Assembly: GCF_040548815.1 (NCBI RefSeq)
Contig: NZ_JBEPSM010000002.1
Coordinates: 310,001 to 374,000, forward strand
Length of the DNA stretch: 64,000 nt
Origin: Kaistia defluvii
GTDB lineage: Bacteria > Pseudomonadota > Alphaproteobacteria > Rhizobiales > Kaistiaceae
Reading direction: 5' to 3'
Both the position numbers and the translations under genes were made by a program. Shown piece by piece: positions 20,643-30,867 of this stretch (the stretch's first letter is position 1; every line of letters starts with the position of its first letter). Under the pieces are notes generated by a model. That model was not told the origin of the DNA and searched no databases. It was given only the letters and a program-made list of their open reading frames with translations.

Positions 20643-21791
20643 ATGCGGCCCCTCTCCGATACCCTCGCGCGGCTCGCCGCGATGAAAGCCCGCGCCGCGG
20701 CCCCGCCGTCCCGCAGCGGCCCGTCGCGTCTCGTGCCGTTCCGCCTCAGCGGTTCCGATCCCGGCCATCTCGACGCCAAGGTCTTCATCCCGTCGCGGCC
20801 GGCTCGCGACGCGGCGCTCGTCGTCGTACTGCATGGCTGCACGCAGACGGCCGATGGCTATGACCACGGATCCGGCTGGTCCACACTCGCCGAGGAACAG
20901 GGGTTCTTTCTGCTCTTCCCGGAGCAGCAGCGCGCCAACAATCCCAATCTCTGCTTCAACTGGTTTCTGCCGGAACACACGCAGCGGGGGAGGGGCGAAG
21001 CTGCCTCCATTCGCGGGATGATCGAGGCGATGAGTCGCGCGCATGCGATCGACCCGCGCAGCGTCTTCATCACTGGGCTGTCGGCGGGCGGCGCCATGGC
21101 CGCGACGATGCTCGCCACCTATCCCGAAGTCTTTGCCGGCGGCGCCATCATCGCGGGGCTCGCGCACGGCGTTGCCCAAAGCGTTCCCGAAGCCTTTGAC
21201 AGGATGCGGGGCCATGCCCTGCCGTCGCAGAGCCTGCTGCAGGGCGGCCTTCGAAGCGCCTCCTCGCATGGCGGTCCGTGGCCGACGATTTCGATCTGGC
21301 AGGGCACGGCCGACAATACGGTTCATGCCTCCAATGCGGACGCCATCGTCGATCAATGGCTCGAGGTGCATGCGCTCGAGCGCAGCCTCTCGGCCAGGCG
21401 GACGCTCGGCAGTCGCACAACGAGCGAATGGTCGGGCCGCGACGGGGAAGTGAAGATCACGCAGCACCGGATCGACGGGATGGGCCACGGTGCGCCGCTC
21501 GCCTCGACCGGACCGGCCGCCTACGGCAATCCCGGTCCCTATATGCTGGATGTCGGCATCGGCTCGACGCATGAGATCGCGGAAGACTGGGGCCTGACTG
21601 GCAATGTCGTCCGGGCACGGCCGGCGGAACAGCCGACCGGCACCGTGTCGGGCGACGAATATGTCCGCAGCGACGCCATGCCGGAGCCCGCCCACGTCGG
21701 CGAGCGGGCTTCGGCGGGCGTGGACGCGGCCCCGGGAAAGGTCGGCGAGATCATCGAAGCCGCGCTGAGATCCGCCGGCCTCATGAAGTAA
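20643..21791 (+). CDS. Alpha/beta-hydrolase esterase, PHB depolymerase family
   Basis: The protein has 382 residues, matching the esterase_phb family. Oxyanion region L-V-V-V-L-H-G-C-T-Q-T-A-D-G-Y, nucleophile elbow G-L-S-A-G-G (Ser about 145), acid in W-Q-G-T-A-D-N-T-V-H, and His in D-G-M-G-H-G-A-P-L-A complete the catalytic triad. It lacks a clear signal peptide, so it may act on intracellular or short-chain ester substrates. Family members include extracellular PHB depolymerases and feruloyl esterases, so substrate cannot be fixed. It stands alone on the plus strand and ends at a bidirectional terminator. Confidence 0.9.
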   Translation: MRPLSDTLARLAAMKARAAAPPSRSGPSRLVPFRLSGSDPGHLDAKVFIPSRPARDAALVVVLHGCTQTADGYDHGSGWSTLAEEQGFFLLFPEQQRANNPNLCFNWFLPEHTQRGRGEAASIRGMIEAMSRAHAIDPRSVFITGLSAGGAMAATMLATYPEVFAGGAIIAGLAHGVAQSVPEAFDRMRGHALPSQSLLQGGLRSASSHGGPWPTISIWQGTADNTVHASNADAIVDQWLEVHALERSLSARRTLGSRTTSEWSGRDGEVKITQHRIDGMGHGAPLASTGPAAYGNPGPYMLDVGIGSTHEIAEDWGLTGNVVRARPAEQPTGTVSGDEYVRSDAMPEPAHVGERASAGVDAAPGKVGEIIEAALRSAGLMK

Positions 21792-21840
21792 CGCGCACGG
21801 ACGTCGGCAGCGCTGCCGAGCCGGCAGTAGTGTCTTGGAT

Positions 21841-21879
21841 AAAAAAAGGCCCCGCAGCGTCTGCTGCGGGACCTTTTCG
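21841..21879. terminator. Bidirectional Rho-independent terminator
   Basis: GGCCCCGCAG (21848-21857) pairs with CTGCGGGACC (21863-21872) across a short loop, with A-run on the left and T-run on the right. It serves the esterase gene on the plus strand (T4) and, better, the autotransporter gene on the minus strand (T7). Confidence 0.85.
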
Positions 21880-21910
21880 TTTCGCGGATCCGGCCTTGGC
21901 CGGGTCGGGA

Positions 21911-24900
21911 TCAGAAGTTGTGGCTGGCCTTCAGGCCGAAGGCGTTCTCGGTCGAGGTCTGGCCGAAATTGCCGTCGTAGAAGGCGCGCACGGTGTTGCC
22001 GTTCTCGAACAGCATATCGACGCCCACCGAGGTGTTCCACAGCAGCCGGTCGGTGCTGCTGGTGACGGTGAAGTCGTTCGTCCCCGACGTGTCCGCGGCG
22101 AAGCGGGCGTTGAGGTCGAAGCTGTCGTTTGAGAAGACGGTGACGCCGCCCTTGACGTAGGGCCGGATCATCGTGCCGCCAGCCGTGATGACCTGGCCGC
22201 CCACTTCCACTTCCGGCGCGACGCTGAACACGGTGCGCGAGCCGCTGTCGACGGAGACGGCGGCGATGCCGCCTTCTTCGGTGAACGCCGCCTGGTAGAG
22301 ATAGGTCGCGTTGCCTTCGATCTGCGGACGGATGTAGATCGACTCGTTGCCGAAGTCATAGGAGGCGCGCAGGCGGGCATTGAGCGAGCCGGCCTCCGGC
22401 TTGCCGGTCAGGTCGTTGCTGAAGTCGCCGAAATTGACCGAACGCTCGGTATCGTACCAGCCATAGCTGCCCGAAACGCCGGCTGCCAGCGTGAGCGGGC
22501 CGGGGACATACTTCACGACGAGACCGCCCTCGATCCGCTTGCCGTCGCTGATCGCGCCATCGACGCCGGTCGCCTTCGAGGTGCCTGCCGCGACGGCGAA
22601 GCCGATGCGGTAGTCATCCTTGAGCGCATATTGCGCGCCGCCGGCCAGTTCCCAGGTATTGCGGTCGAAGCCGGCGCTGTCCGCCGTCGTCTCGCGGTCG
22701 AACGTGCTGTAGCCGATCCGGCCCCAGGCGCATTCGCCCTCGGCGTTGAAGGCATAGGCGCCGTCGCGGACCTTGCAGCTCAGCATGCTGGTGGCGAAGC
22801 CGAGCGAGTCATAGATCGCCGTCATCTGCTCGTTCAGATAGGTATCCGGCGAGAGCTGGTTGTAGGCATCGTTGACTTCGTCCAGCGAGGCGAGGTTCAG
22901 CAGCGCCAGGCCGATCGGATCGAGCGATGGCGAGTTGCCGATCGCGCTGTTGAGATAGCCGCCGATCGCCGTGCCGTTCGGGCTCAGGCCCTGGGTCAGG
23001 TAATCGTAACCGGCGACGGTCAGGTCGAGATGGTCGCTGCCCGAAGACTGGATCGTGTAGTTGACCAGCGGATTGGACACTGACAGGCCATTGGTGGTGA
23101 TGTTTTCCGCCGTGACGACCGTGAAGGTCTGGCCGAATTCTCCCATCGAAGTCAGATGCAGGCCGAGCGAACCGGCCATCTGGGCGTTCTCGCTGACCTG
23201 AAGCTGGTCGGCCGTCGAGTTCTCCAGATCGATGTCGATCCGAAGTGTGCCGGTCGAGCCGTTGACGAACGAGCCGGTGAGCGCGGTCGTTGCGATGGCG
23301 TCGCCGCCGATCGTGGCGATGCCGTTGTTGGTCAGCGTGTTGCCGGCGCCGAGATGGATGGTGTTGCCCATGTTGAACGTGCCGTCCTCGCCATTGAGGA
23401 AGCCGTTCGCCCAGTCGCTGAGGACGACATTGCCGGTGATCGTGCCGTCGTTGACGATCGTCGTGTTGCTGTCCCGCGCCGAGATGGCGAGGCCGTTGAT
23501 GCCGTCGGCGCTGAGGATCTCGCCGCCCAGGTTGTTGGTGAGCGAGTTCAGATGTCCGCCGTCGAAGTTGACGCCGGCGAAGCCTTCGCCGCCCTTCACC
23601 GAGCCGCCATTGATCGTGACGTCCTGGTCGCCATAGCTGGTCAGGTGAATGCCGTCCTGGGCCGCATCGATATCGCCGTTGGTGGTGACATCGATGTCGG
23701 CGTTGGCGGTCTCGACGCGAATGCCGCTGCCGTTCGTGGTGGTGATGTCGCCGGTGTGGTCGACCGAGATGGTGCCCTGGTCGCTGAGATTGCTAGCATA
23801 GATGCCGTCCGTCTTGGCCAGGATGGTGCCATCGCTGATGATGGTGATGGCGCCCAGCGCCGACACGGCGACAATGCCGGTGCCATTGCTGGCGGTGATG
23901 TCGCCGCTCCGCGTAACGCTGATGGCGGCTGCGCCCTCGTTTTTGGCGATGATGCCATCGAGATCGGCCAGGATATTGCCGGTGCCGAGCACGGTCACGG
24001 AACCCAGCGAGGATTCGGCGATGATGCCCGTTCCCTTGTTGGCCGTAACGCCGCCGGCATCGACCGTGACGCCCTGCATGCCGACATTGGTGGCGACGAT
24101 GCCATCGAGATCGGCGATCAACTGGCCGATGCTGGTGACCGAGACTTCGCCTGTGGTCGAGGTGGCGACGATGCCCGTTCCCTTGTTGGCCGTCAGATTG
24201 CCGTCCTGATAAACGCTGACGGTGGTGTCGCCCTTGTTGGTGGCGACGATGCCGTCGAGATCCGCGACCAGCGTGCCGGTGTTGGAAACCGCGACTTCGC
24301 CCGATGCCGAGGCGGCGACGATGCCGGTGCCCTTGTAGGCCGTCAGGTTGCCGTTCTGGGTGACGCTGACCTTGGCGGCGCCGATATTGGTCGCGACGAT
24401 ACCGTCGAGTTCGGCCGTGATCACGCCGGTGTTCTTGACCGAGATTTCGCCATCGGTCGACGAGGCGATGATCGCGCTGCCCTTGTAGGCGGTGATGACG
24501 CCGGACCGGTCGATCGTGATCTTGCCGTAGCCCTCGTTGCCGACCTTGATGCCGTCGAGTTCCGCGGTGATGGCGCCTTCGCCGGTGACGTTGATCGCGC
24601 CCGTCGATGACCAGGCGGTGATGCCGGTCTTCGAATAGGAGGTCAGGCCGCCGTTCTGGGTGATCGAGACGGTGCCGTCGCCGAGGTTGGTGGCCTTGAT
24701 GCCTTCCAGCTGCGCCGTCACGGCGTCGTTATTGGTGATGGTAATCGAACCCGTCGCCGACGAAGCCAGGATGCCTGCACCATCATAGGACGTGACGCCC
24801 GCGCTGGTGATGCCGATCGCCTGGCCGCTCAGATTGGTCGCCGTGATGCCATCAAGCTTGGAGACAACGGCGCCGGTGCCGATGGTGATCGAGCCGCTCG

Positions 24901-26728
24901 GCGTGTAGGTATCGATGCCCTTGCCGGCATTCGAGGTCACTGTGCCGGTCTGCGCGACGATGACATTGCCACTTTCGCTCTTGGCGTGGATGCCGGTGGT
25001 CTTGCTCTCGATATCGCCCGACGAGGTAACGGAAACGCTGCCGCCGCTGGAGGTTGCCCAGATGCCGGCGCCGTTCGAAGCCGTGATGGCGCCGGTCTGG
25101 CTGATCGTGTTGCTGTAGGTCGCTTCCGAGCGGATACCGTCCTGGAAAGCCGTGATCTTGCCGCTATTGGTGACTGAGGCCGTGCCGCCGCTCGCGCTGA
25201 CCTTGATGCCGGAACCATTGGTGGATTCGATCGCGCCGGACGTATGATTTACCGTTGCGCTCACGCTGCTGGAGACCGTGATCGCGTCACCCTTGGCGGT
25301 GATGGCGCCGGATCCTTCCAGCGTTGCCGTGCTGGAACCCGACGTCACGACAACGCCCCTGCCGGTATAGGAGGTGATGGCGCCGGTCTGTGTGACCTTG
25401 GCCGAGCCGCCGCCCGACGTGGCGGTCACGGCATCCAGCTTGGCCGTCACGGTGCCGGTCTTGCTAACCTCGACATTGCCATTGCCCGAGGTCGCATAGA
25501 TGCCCTTGCCTTCGAAGGACTCCAGCGAGCCGGTCTGGCTGACGGTAACCTGGCCGGAGCCGCTTTCGGCATAGATGCCGAAGCCCTTTGCCTGAAGCGT
25601 TCCATCGTTTGTTACCAAAACCGTGCTGTTCGGCGACTTGGCGACGATACCGTCACCCTCGCGGGAGATCAGCGAGCCGCCTTGATGGTTGACGGTAGTC
25701 GAACCCTCGCTCGACCGCGCGTCGATGCCGGTGCCGCCGGCATCGATCGCGCCGTTGACGTCGACATTGACGTGCACGATGGCATCCGCATAGACGCCAT
25801 AGCCTTCGTCGGTGGTTATCGAACCCGTATGCGTCAGGATCATCGGGTCGCCATAACCATGGCCTTCCAGATGGATGCCGTCCGAAAAAGCGTGGATCTC
25901 ACCTTCGCTCGTCGACGTGACGGTATTGTTGCCAGAGGCGTAGATGCCATGGCCGCCCAGCGCATCGATGTCGCCGGTGTGGTCGACCGAGACGGTGCCG
26001 GTCTCGAAGCTCTGCAGCGCGATGCCGTCCGTCGCGGCGTTGATATCGCCGACGCTGACTTCGCTGATGCCGCCATTGGTCGAAGCCGCGATGCCGGCGC
26101 CGCCGGTCGAAGTCAGGTCGCTGGTGACGTCGATGGTAATCGCGCCGCCCATGGTGCCATGCAGGTTGATGGCATCCTTGCCGGCCTCGATCGCGCCGTT
26201 GGTGGTCAGCGTAATGGCGCCATCGGTCTCCGCCCAGACGCCAAAGCCCTCGTCAGACTTCACAGCGCCGGTATGGTTGATCGAGATGTCGCCGATATTC
26301 TCGTCGCCATCCTCATAGCTCTGCGCCTTGATGCCGTCGGCACCGTCGCCCGTTGCATGAATGGCGTGTGCGCCGGTGTTGCTTTCGATGGTGACCGCAC
26401 CGTTCGAAAGAAAGCGGATGCCGGACGTGCCTTCGGTCGGCGCGATATCGCCGGTGACGCCCGAGACGTTGAGCGTGTCGATGCTGTCAGTCTCGGCGAT
26501 GTCGATTCCACTGGAAAGGTTGCCGCTGCAATCGAGCGTGGTGCCGTTTGTGACGCAGGCACCCCAGGCCGGAGCGCCCATCGCCAGGATCATCGCGCCG
26601 GTGGCGGCACTGCCGAACAGAGCGCTGCGCCAGGCCGAAGGCCGCGCATCGCCCGTCTCGCTCGGCGAAACGGAATTGCGGTTCTGCTGACGGTGGCCGT
26701 AGCCCCCTACGCTTTCTGATTTAGACAC
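21911..26728 (-). CDS. Large autotransporter (type Va) with alternating beta-helix repeats
   Basis: I place the start at GTG 26728 after GGGGGA, giving 1605 residues. The open frame continues upstream to a TTG at 26911. A long signal region ends about residue 58 (S-A-L-F-G-S-A-A-T-G-A-M-I-L-A-M-G-A-P-A-W-G-A). The passenger (about 60-1200) consists of roughly 24-residue half-repeats alternating between G-T-G-I-V-A-x-S-x-x-G and L-D-G-I-x-A-T-N-x-G types, about 48 residues per pair, a beta-helix ladder. The last 277 or so residues are the outer-membrane beta barrel, ending in F. Likely a surface-displayed adhesin or structural protein. No protease triad seen. It follows the glycosyltransferase gene on the same strand. 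Confidence 0.9.
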   Translation of the reverse strand: MSKSESVGGYGHRQQNRNSVSPSETGDARPSAWRSALFGSAATGAMILAMGAPAWGACVTNGTTLDCSGNLSSGIDIAETDSIDTLNVSGVTGDIAPTEGTSGIRFLSNGAVTIESNTGAHAIHATGDGADGIKAQSYEDGDENIGDISINHTGAVKSDEGFGVWAETDGAITLTTNGAIEAGKDAINLHGTMGGAITIDVTSDLTSTGGAGIAASTNGGISEVSVGDINAATDGIALQSFETGTVSVDHTGDIDALGGHGIYASGNNTVTSTSEGEIHAFSDGIHLEGHGYGDPMILTHTGSITTDEGYGVYADAIVHVNVDVNGAIDAGGTGIDARSSEGSTTVNHQGGSLISREGDGIVAKSPNSTVLVTNDGTLQAKGFGIYAESGSGQVTVSQTGSLESFEGKGIYATSGNGNVEVSKTGTVTAKLDAVTATSGGGSAKVTQTGAITSYTGRGVVVTSGSSTATLEGSGAITAKGDAITVSSSVSATVNHTSGAIESTNGSGIKVSASGGTASVTNSGKITAFQDGIRSEATYSNTISQTGAITASNGAGIWATSSGGSVSVTSSGDIESKTTGIHAKSESGNVIVAQTGTVTSNAGKGIDTYTPSGSITIGTGAVVSKLDGITATNLSGQAIGITSAGVTSYDGAGILASSATGSITITNNDAVTAQLEGIKATNLGDGTVSITQNGGLTSYSKTGITAWSSTGAINVTGEGAITAELDGIKVGNEGYGKITIDRSGVITAYKGSAIIASSTDGEISVKNTGVITAELDGIVATNIGAAKVSVTQNGNLTAYKGTGIVAASASGEVAVSNTGTLVADLDGIVATNKGDTTVSVYQDGNLTANKGTGIVATSTTGEVSVTSIGQLIADLDGIVATNVGMQGVTVDAGGVTANKGTGIIAESSLGSVTVLGTGNILADLDGIIAKNEGAAAISVTRSGDITASNGTGIVAVSALGAITIISDGTILAKTDGIYASNLSDQGTISVDHTGDITTTNGSGIRVETANADIDVTTNGDIDAAQDGIHLTSYGDQDVTINGGSVKGGEGFAGVNFDGGHLNSLTNNLGGEILSADGINGLAISARDSNTTIVNDGTITGNVVLSDWANGFLNGEDGTFNMGNTIHLGAGNTLTNNGIATIGGDAIATTALTGSFVNGSTGTLRIDIDLENSTADQLQVSENAQMAGSLGLHLTSMGEFGQTFTVVTAENITTNGLSVSNPLVNYTIQSSGSDHLDLTVAGYDYLTQGLSPNGTAIGGYLNSAIGNSPSLDPIGLALLNLASLDEVNDAYNQLSPDTYLNEQMTAIYDSLGFATSMLSCKVRDGAYAFNAEGECAWGRIGYSTFDRETTADSAGFDRNTWELAGGAQYALKDDYRIGFAVAAGTSKATGVDGAISDGKRIEGGLVVKYVPGPLTLAAGVSGSYGWYDTERSVNFGDFSNDLTGKPEAGSLNARLRASYDFGNESIYIRPQIEGNATYLYQAAFTEEGGIAAVSVDSGSRTVFSVAPEVEVGGQVITAGGTMIRPYVKGGVTVFSNDSFDLNARFAADTSGTNDFTVTSSTDRLLWNTSVGVDMLFENGNTVRAFYDGNFGQTSTENAFGLKASHNF

Positions 26729-26907
26729 GTTGTCCCCCGGCTCTGAATGCTTTGTTTGATCGGCTGCTTCCGAACTCGCTCCGCGACTTCGCGGTGCTCC
26801 AGTCCGGATGAATTCTTCTGTCTGGGCCGGAAGCGCGTGGCGCCCGGCTGGAAGCTTGGGTCGCGGTCCGGCAAGGCGGACGCCGCAGCGTGAAAGCGTT
26901 GAACTGC

Positions 26908-29316
26908 TCAAGGGCCATTGGCAGTCCCTCGCAACAGGCTCGAAAGTGCGGCGCGCGCGGCATCCCGTTCGGCGACGGACGCGCGGGCAACCGGATAAGG
27001 CGAAGCCTGCATCGGCGCGGCGGTGGTGGCGGCGCTGCTCGGCTGGCTGGCGATGGCGCCGCCGATGAAGTCTTCCGGCGAAAGCGTCGGCGTCAGGTTC
27101 ATCGGTGCGAGCAGGATGAGCGCGAACAGCCCGGCGGCTCCCATGGCGCGCGCCGGCCGGTGGTTCAGCAGGCGAAGTCCGCTGCCGGCCATGTCGAGGG
27201 TGGCAAAGACCGGCCTGAGCGCCGCCGCGACCCAGGACCGCGCAGCGAGGCCCAGATCCGCGAAGCCATTGCGGAAGCCGATGAAGCGGTGCAGGCCGTA
27301 GCCATAGAGCGAGACGTTCATCGCCGGGACGATGGCGCCGAGATACTGGCCGGCCAGCAGGCCATCGACGACGTAGCGCAGCATCAGCAGCAGCATGAAG
27401 CCGTTGAACAGGAAGCAGTAGGGGGGAATGAAGGTGCGGTCGGCGACCTTCGGGGTGCGCGAGAAGCTGCCCTTCCTGCCCGTGATGATCTGGCGGATGG
27501 AGGCGGCGATGCCGGCAAAACTCACCGGCAGCAGCATCAGGTTGAGCGCGCAGACAGGGAACAGGTCGCGGAAGCGATAGCCGAGCCGCCTCAGGTCGCT
27601 GCCATAGAGCAGGAAATAGGGGATCATCACCAGCGGCGTCCAGACCAGCGCGCGGCCGTCCGATCCCGCCCAGATCATCAGGATGAAGACCGCGACATTG
27701 CCGATCAGCGGCGACAGCAGATAATTGGTCCGTAGCATCAGCTCCGGCAGGCGCCGAATCCGTCCGGGATTGCCGAGATATTGGCGGAGCAGCATCGGGA
27801 AGATGATCAGCCCGCCATTGCTCCAGCGCTTGCGCTGGATCGCCAGCGCGCCAAAATCGGCCGGCGTGGCGCTGTAGGCCATGGGCGAGAAGTGATTGTG
27901 CACCGACCAGCCGGCATGCAGCAGGTCGATGGTCGAGCCGGTATCCTCGATGACGGTCTCGTCCTGGATGAAGACCTTGCAGCGCTTGCCGCCCTCGACC
28001 TGCTCGCGGACAATCTGCTCCAGCGCCGTGAAGCGGATGAGGGCGTTGGCGCCGACCCAGTAGGAGGCGTTGAAGAAGGTCGCGCCCTGGTGGATCAGGT
28101 ACTGGATGTCCGTCGTGGCGCCCGCGATCCGCTCGACCGGCGAGGTGCCCTTGGGAAAGGTGAGGTACGGGGTCTGGGCGACGCCGAGCGTCGGATTGCC
28201 GTTCAGCAGATGGACGAGCTGCAGCATGTAGTCGTTGAGGATGACGCTGTCGGCGTCGAGCGTCAGCACATAGTCGGCGCCGGGAATGGCGATCGCATCC
28301 GCGGCGCTCGCATCGATCGCCTCGATCACGGCGCCGCGCGGCGTCGGCCGGGCGACGTAGCTGCCGCCGATCAGCCCGATATAGGCGTTGAGGTTCATCG
28401 CCTTGTTCGGCGCGTGCGACAGGTTCTCGAAGGTCTTGCGCTGGAAGCTGCTGATCTCGGTGCAGAACAGATCGGCGAGGACGCGGTATTCGCGCGCGAT
28501 CCCGGCCTTGCTCAGGCCGCCTTCCGCCACGCGGCCGGCCTCCGCGCGATAATGCCGGGCGAGATCAAGCACGATCCGGTCGATGAAGAAGCGGTCGACA
28601 TGGCCGAAGGCCGGCGAGATCCCGGCCTGCAGCGTGCGCGCCAGATTTTCCAGCCAGTAGGCGGCGTGGTCGTAGCATCGCTTCAGCCGGCCAGCCTCGG
28701 CGGCAAAGTCGGTCGGCCCGGCCTTGGCGCGACGCTCCCACGCGGCGGCTTCCATCCGAAGCGCCTGCATCGGCTTGTCCAGCATCTCCCAGACTTCGTC
28801 GACCGCCGAAAGGGTCAGCTCCACCGAGTCGGGATCGCTCGGCGGATCGTCGACGAGCAGGACGATGCGCCGATTGGAATAGCGGGCGAGCGCTGCCGAA
28901 AGCATCGTCATGATGATGACGCGCCGCTCTTCGCGATAGGTCGGGATCAGCACGGCGACACGGGGCGCGCGATCCTCCAGCAGATAGGCAACATCGGCCT
29001 CGGCGAAGGCGCGGTGCTGCTGCGCGCGCCGGGCCGCGCCATAGCGGCTCAGCTGGTAGGAAAGGCAGCAATAGATGAGGCCGAGCAGCAGTCCGCTATA
29101 GAGCAGCCGGTCGCCGAGATGCATGTCGTCCAGGACATAGAGGAACACGGCCAGCGCGCCGACAGAGGCAAGCGAGCAGAACAGGAAGAACAGCACGAGA
29201 AAGGGTTCGCGCGAGGCCACGCGGGTCGAAGATCTCGAGAAGGGGAGGCGCAGAACAGGCATGCAGGCTTGGTTCGATCCGGATTTGCACGAGGGATGAG
29301 CCGGGGGCTCGTCCAT
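26908..29316 (-). CDS. Cellulose-synthase-like family 2 glycosyltransferase, membrane
   Basis: The protein has up to 802 residues (ATG 29262 gives 784). Two N-terminal membrane helices (about 35-85) precede a GT2 domain: V-A-V-L-I-P-T-Y-R-E-E, the D-D of L-L-V-D-D-P-P, the D-x-D motif L-T-L-D-A-D-S, the acceptor-site T-E-D equivalent I-Q-D-E-T-V-I-E-D, and Q-R-K-R-W-S-N-G-G (QxxRW). C-terminal helices would form the polymer channel. It is a processive polysaccharide synthase of the BcsA type, but without a PilZ domain and without bcsB/C neighbours, so the polymer need not be cellulose. It lies just upstream of the autotransporter on the same strand. Confidence 0.9.
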   Translation of the reverse strand: MDEPPAHPSCKSGSNQACMPVLRLPFSRSSTRVASREPFLVLFFLFCSLASVGALAVFLYVLDDMHLGDRLLYSGLLLGLIYCCLSYQLSRYGAARRAQQHRAFAEADVAYLLEDRAPRVAVLIPTYREERRVIIMTMLSAALARYSNRRIVLLVDDPPSDPDSVELTLSAVDEVWEMLDKPMQALRMEAAAWERRAKAGPTDFAAEAGRLKRCYDHAAYWLENLARTLQAGISPAFGHVDRFFIDRIVLDLARHYRAEAGRVAEGGLSKAGIAREYRVLADLFCTEISSFQRKTFENLSHAPNKAMNLNAYIGLIGGSYVARPTPRGAVIEAIDASAADAIAIPGADYVLTLDADSVILNDYMLQLVHLLNGNPTLGVAQTPYLTFPKGTSPVERIAGATTDIQYLIHQGATFFNASYWVGANALIRFTALEQIVREQVEGGKRCKVFIQDETVIEDTGSTIDLLHAGWSVHNHFSPMAYSATPADFGALAIQRKRWSNGGLIIFPMLLRQYLGNPGRIRRLPELMLRTNYLLSPLIGNVAVFILMIWAGSDGRALVWTPLVMIPYFLLYGSDLRRLGYRFRDLFPVCALNLMLLPVSFAGIAASIRQIITGRKGSFSRTPKVADRTFIPPYCFLFNGFMLLLMLRYVVDGLLAGQYLGAIVPAMNVSLYGYGLHRFIGFRNGFADLGLAARSWVAAALRPVFATLDMAGSGLRLLNHRPARAMGAAGLFALILLAPMNLTPTLSPEDFIGGAIASQPSSAATTAAPMQASPYPVARASVAERDAARAALSSLLRGTANGP

Positions 29317-29961
29317 GGGCCCTGGAGGCGCCGCGTGGCTTCTCGCGAAGTTAGCGAGAGGCGGTGTTGCCGGATTCGAGTGGAGGCGGATGCCCGATCA
29401 TGCCCATCGGCAGGTTGCGGCAACCGACGCGCGCAACTTTAAGATTAGAAGAATGGGTCGAAAAGTTATTCTGTAATACAATACAGGAGGAAAGGGGCGA
29501 AGAGGAGGGTTTTGCTTCGCTGCTCTGCCGAGGTTCCGAGCCACGCACAAATCCCTCAGCCCCTGATGCGGGCTGCCCACCTGATCCAACCTGCATTTTT
29601 GGCAGCCCCCCGGCTTGCTCAAGGCATTGTCGTTACGTCAGCCGAAGTAAGTTTCGTATTAAAGAACAAAAAATCAATGACATAACTGGATCTGCCAGAC
29701 CCTTTCCCTCCGTTACACGGGACGACGCGGCGGCGCAACGGCTGCGGTTTACGTGAGGGGAATATGTGGTGGAAATGTCACGGTTGCTGCAGTGCTGCCG
29801 CATGGCGCCCATCTTGTCGCCCGGCGATGCAGCGGCTACCACTGTCGCGATCCGGGGGCTCGACCGTTTGTTTCAGCCTTCGGACCGGGGCGGCATGACG
29901 AGATCGCGGTTCGGCCCGATGGCCGAGGACCCGATCTGCGCAAAGGGGTTGGGTTCAAAGC
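29317..29961. other. 645-bp non-coding region between divergent genes
   Basis: No convincing coding frame is present. A 130-codon frame at 29364-29756 has no ribosome site or protein-like composition. The stretch is AT-richer than its surroundings (notably 29440-29480 and 29640-29700) and must contain promoters for the glycosyltransferase (left) and Sel1 gene (right). A small RNA cannot be excluded. Confidence 0.5.
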
Positions 29962-30867
29962 ATGGGCTATCATTCATCGCGCGGTCGATCGGCGCTTCGG
30001 GCTCTGGTCGGCGGTCTCTTGCTGGCCGGATCCTTCGCTTGCGCCCATGCCGGGCCGAACGACGAGGGCGACAAGGCGCTCGCCGCGCATAATTACGAGC
30101 GCGCCATGGCGCTCTATCGCAAGGCGGCGGACGCCAATGACCCCTGGGGTCAGGTCAATGTCGGCAAGATGTACGAAAACGGCCAGGGCGTCGCCCCCAA
30201 CCCGAAACAGGCCGCGATCTGGTATGCCAAGGCCGCCGGCCAGGGCAACGACTGGGCGCAGAACAGCCTGGGCTCCCTTTACGAAAACGGCACCGGCGTC
30301 CCGAAGGATGTTGCGAAAGCGCTGGCGCTCTACAAGAAATCGGCCGCCAAGGGCAACAACTGGGCCCTGTACAATCTGGCGCGTTTCCAGGCGGAGGGCA
30401 TCGGCATGGCCGCCCGCCCGGCAGACGCGCTGAAGAACTTCCGCAAGGCCGCCGAGCTCGGCAATTCATGGGCGCAATACACGCTGGGCGACAAGTACGC
30501 GACCGGCGCAGGCGTGCCGCCGAGCTATCCGACTGCGGTCGCCTGGTACAAGAAGGCGGCCGATCAGGGCAATGCCTGGAGCCAGTTCAAGCTCGGTCAG
30601 CTCTATGAGAAGGGCACCGGCGTCATCCAAAACGACGCGACCGCCGCCAAATATTACAAGGCGTCGGCAGACCAGGGCAATCATCTCGCGCAGGCGAGCT
30701 ACGGCCTGGCGCTGGAGACCGGCAAGGGCCTCAAGCGCTGGAACAAGAAGGAGGCGGTCCGCTACTACAAGCTGGCCGTTGCCAATCCCGGCGCGCCGGA
30801 ATGGGTGATGCAGCGCCTGACAGCCCTGGACGGCGCGCAGCCGAAGCCGGCCACGGCCGCGAACTGA
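29962..30867 (+). CDS. Periplasmic Sel1-repeat protein
   Basis: The 301-residue protein starts with a signal peptide (ALRALVGGLLLAGSFACAHA, cut about residue 31). It then carries about six Sel1-like repeats of about 36 residues, each of the form A-x-x-x-Y-x-K-A-A-x-x-G-N-x-W-A-Q-x-x-L-G-x-x-Y-E-x-G-x-G-V. These repeats form an alpha-alpha solenoid used for protein binding. In bacteria they often regulate exopolysaccharide export or envelope stress. It is divergent from the cellulose-synthase-like gene, so a role in assembling or tuning that polysaccharide is a reasonable but unproven inference. Confidence 0.9.
   Translation: MGYHSSRGRSALRALVGGLLLAGSFACAHAGPNDEGDKALAAHNYERAMALYRKAADANDPWGQVNVGKMYENGQGVAPNPKQAAIWYAKAAGQGNDWAQNSLGSLYENGTGVPKDVAKALALYKKSAAKGNNWALYNLARFQAEGIGMAARPADALKNFRKAAELGNSWAQYTLGDKYATGAGVPPSYPTAVAWYKKAADQGNAWSQFKLGQLYEKGTGVIQNDATAAKYYKASADQGNHLAQASYGLALETGKGLKRWNKKEAVRYYKLAVANPGAPEWVMQRLTALDGAQPKPATAAN

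Noticed and set aside
20622..22040. 472-codon minus-strand frame over the esterase gene
   Set aside because: It overlaps a gene with a full catalytic triad, crosses the terminator at 21841-21879 and has no ribosome site or recognisable domain.
23156..26719. Plus-strand frames of 484 and 491 codons over the first autotransporter
   Set aside because: They are shadows of the repeat passenger: strings of D/A/G/R repeats in register with the repeats on the coding strand.
29364..29756. 130-codon gene in the non-coding region before the Sel1 gene
   Set aside because: It begins at TTG, has no ribosome site, and its translation has no regular structure or family resemblance.
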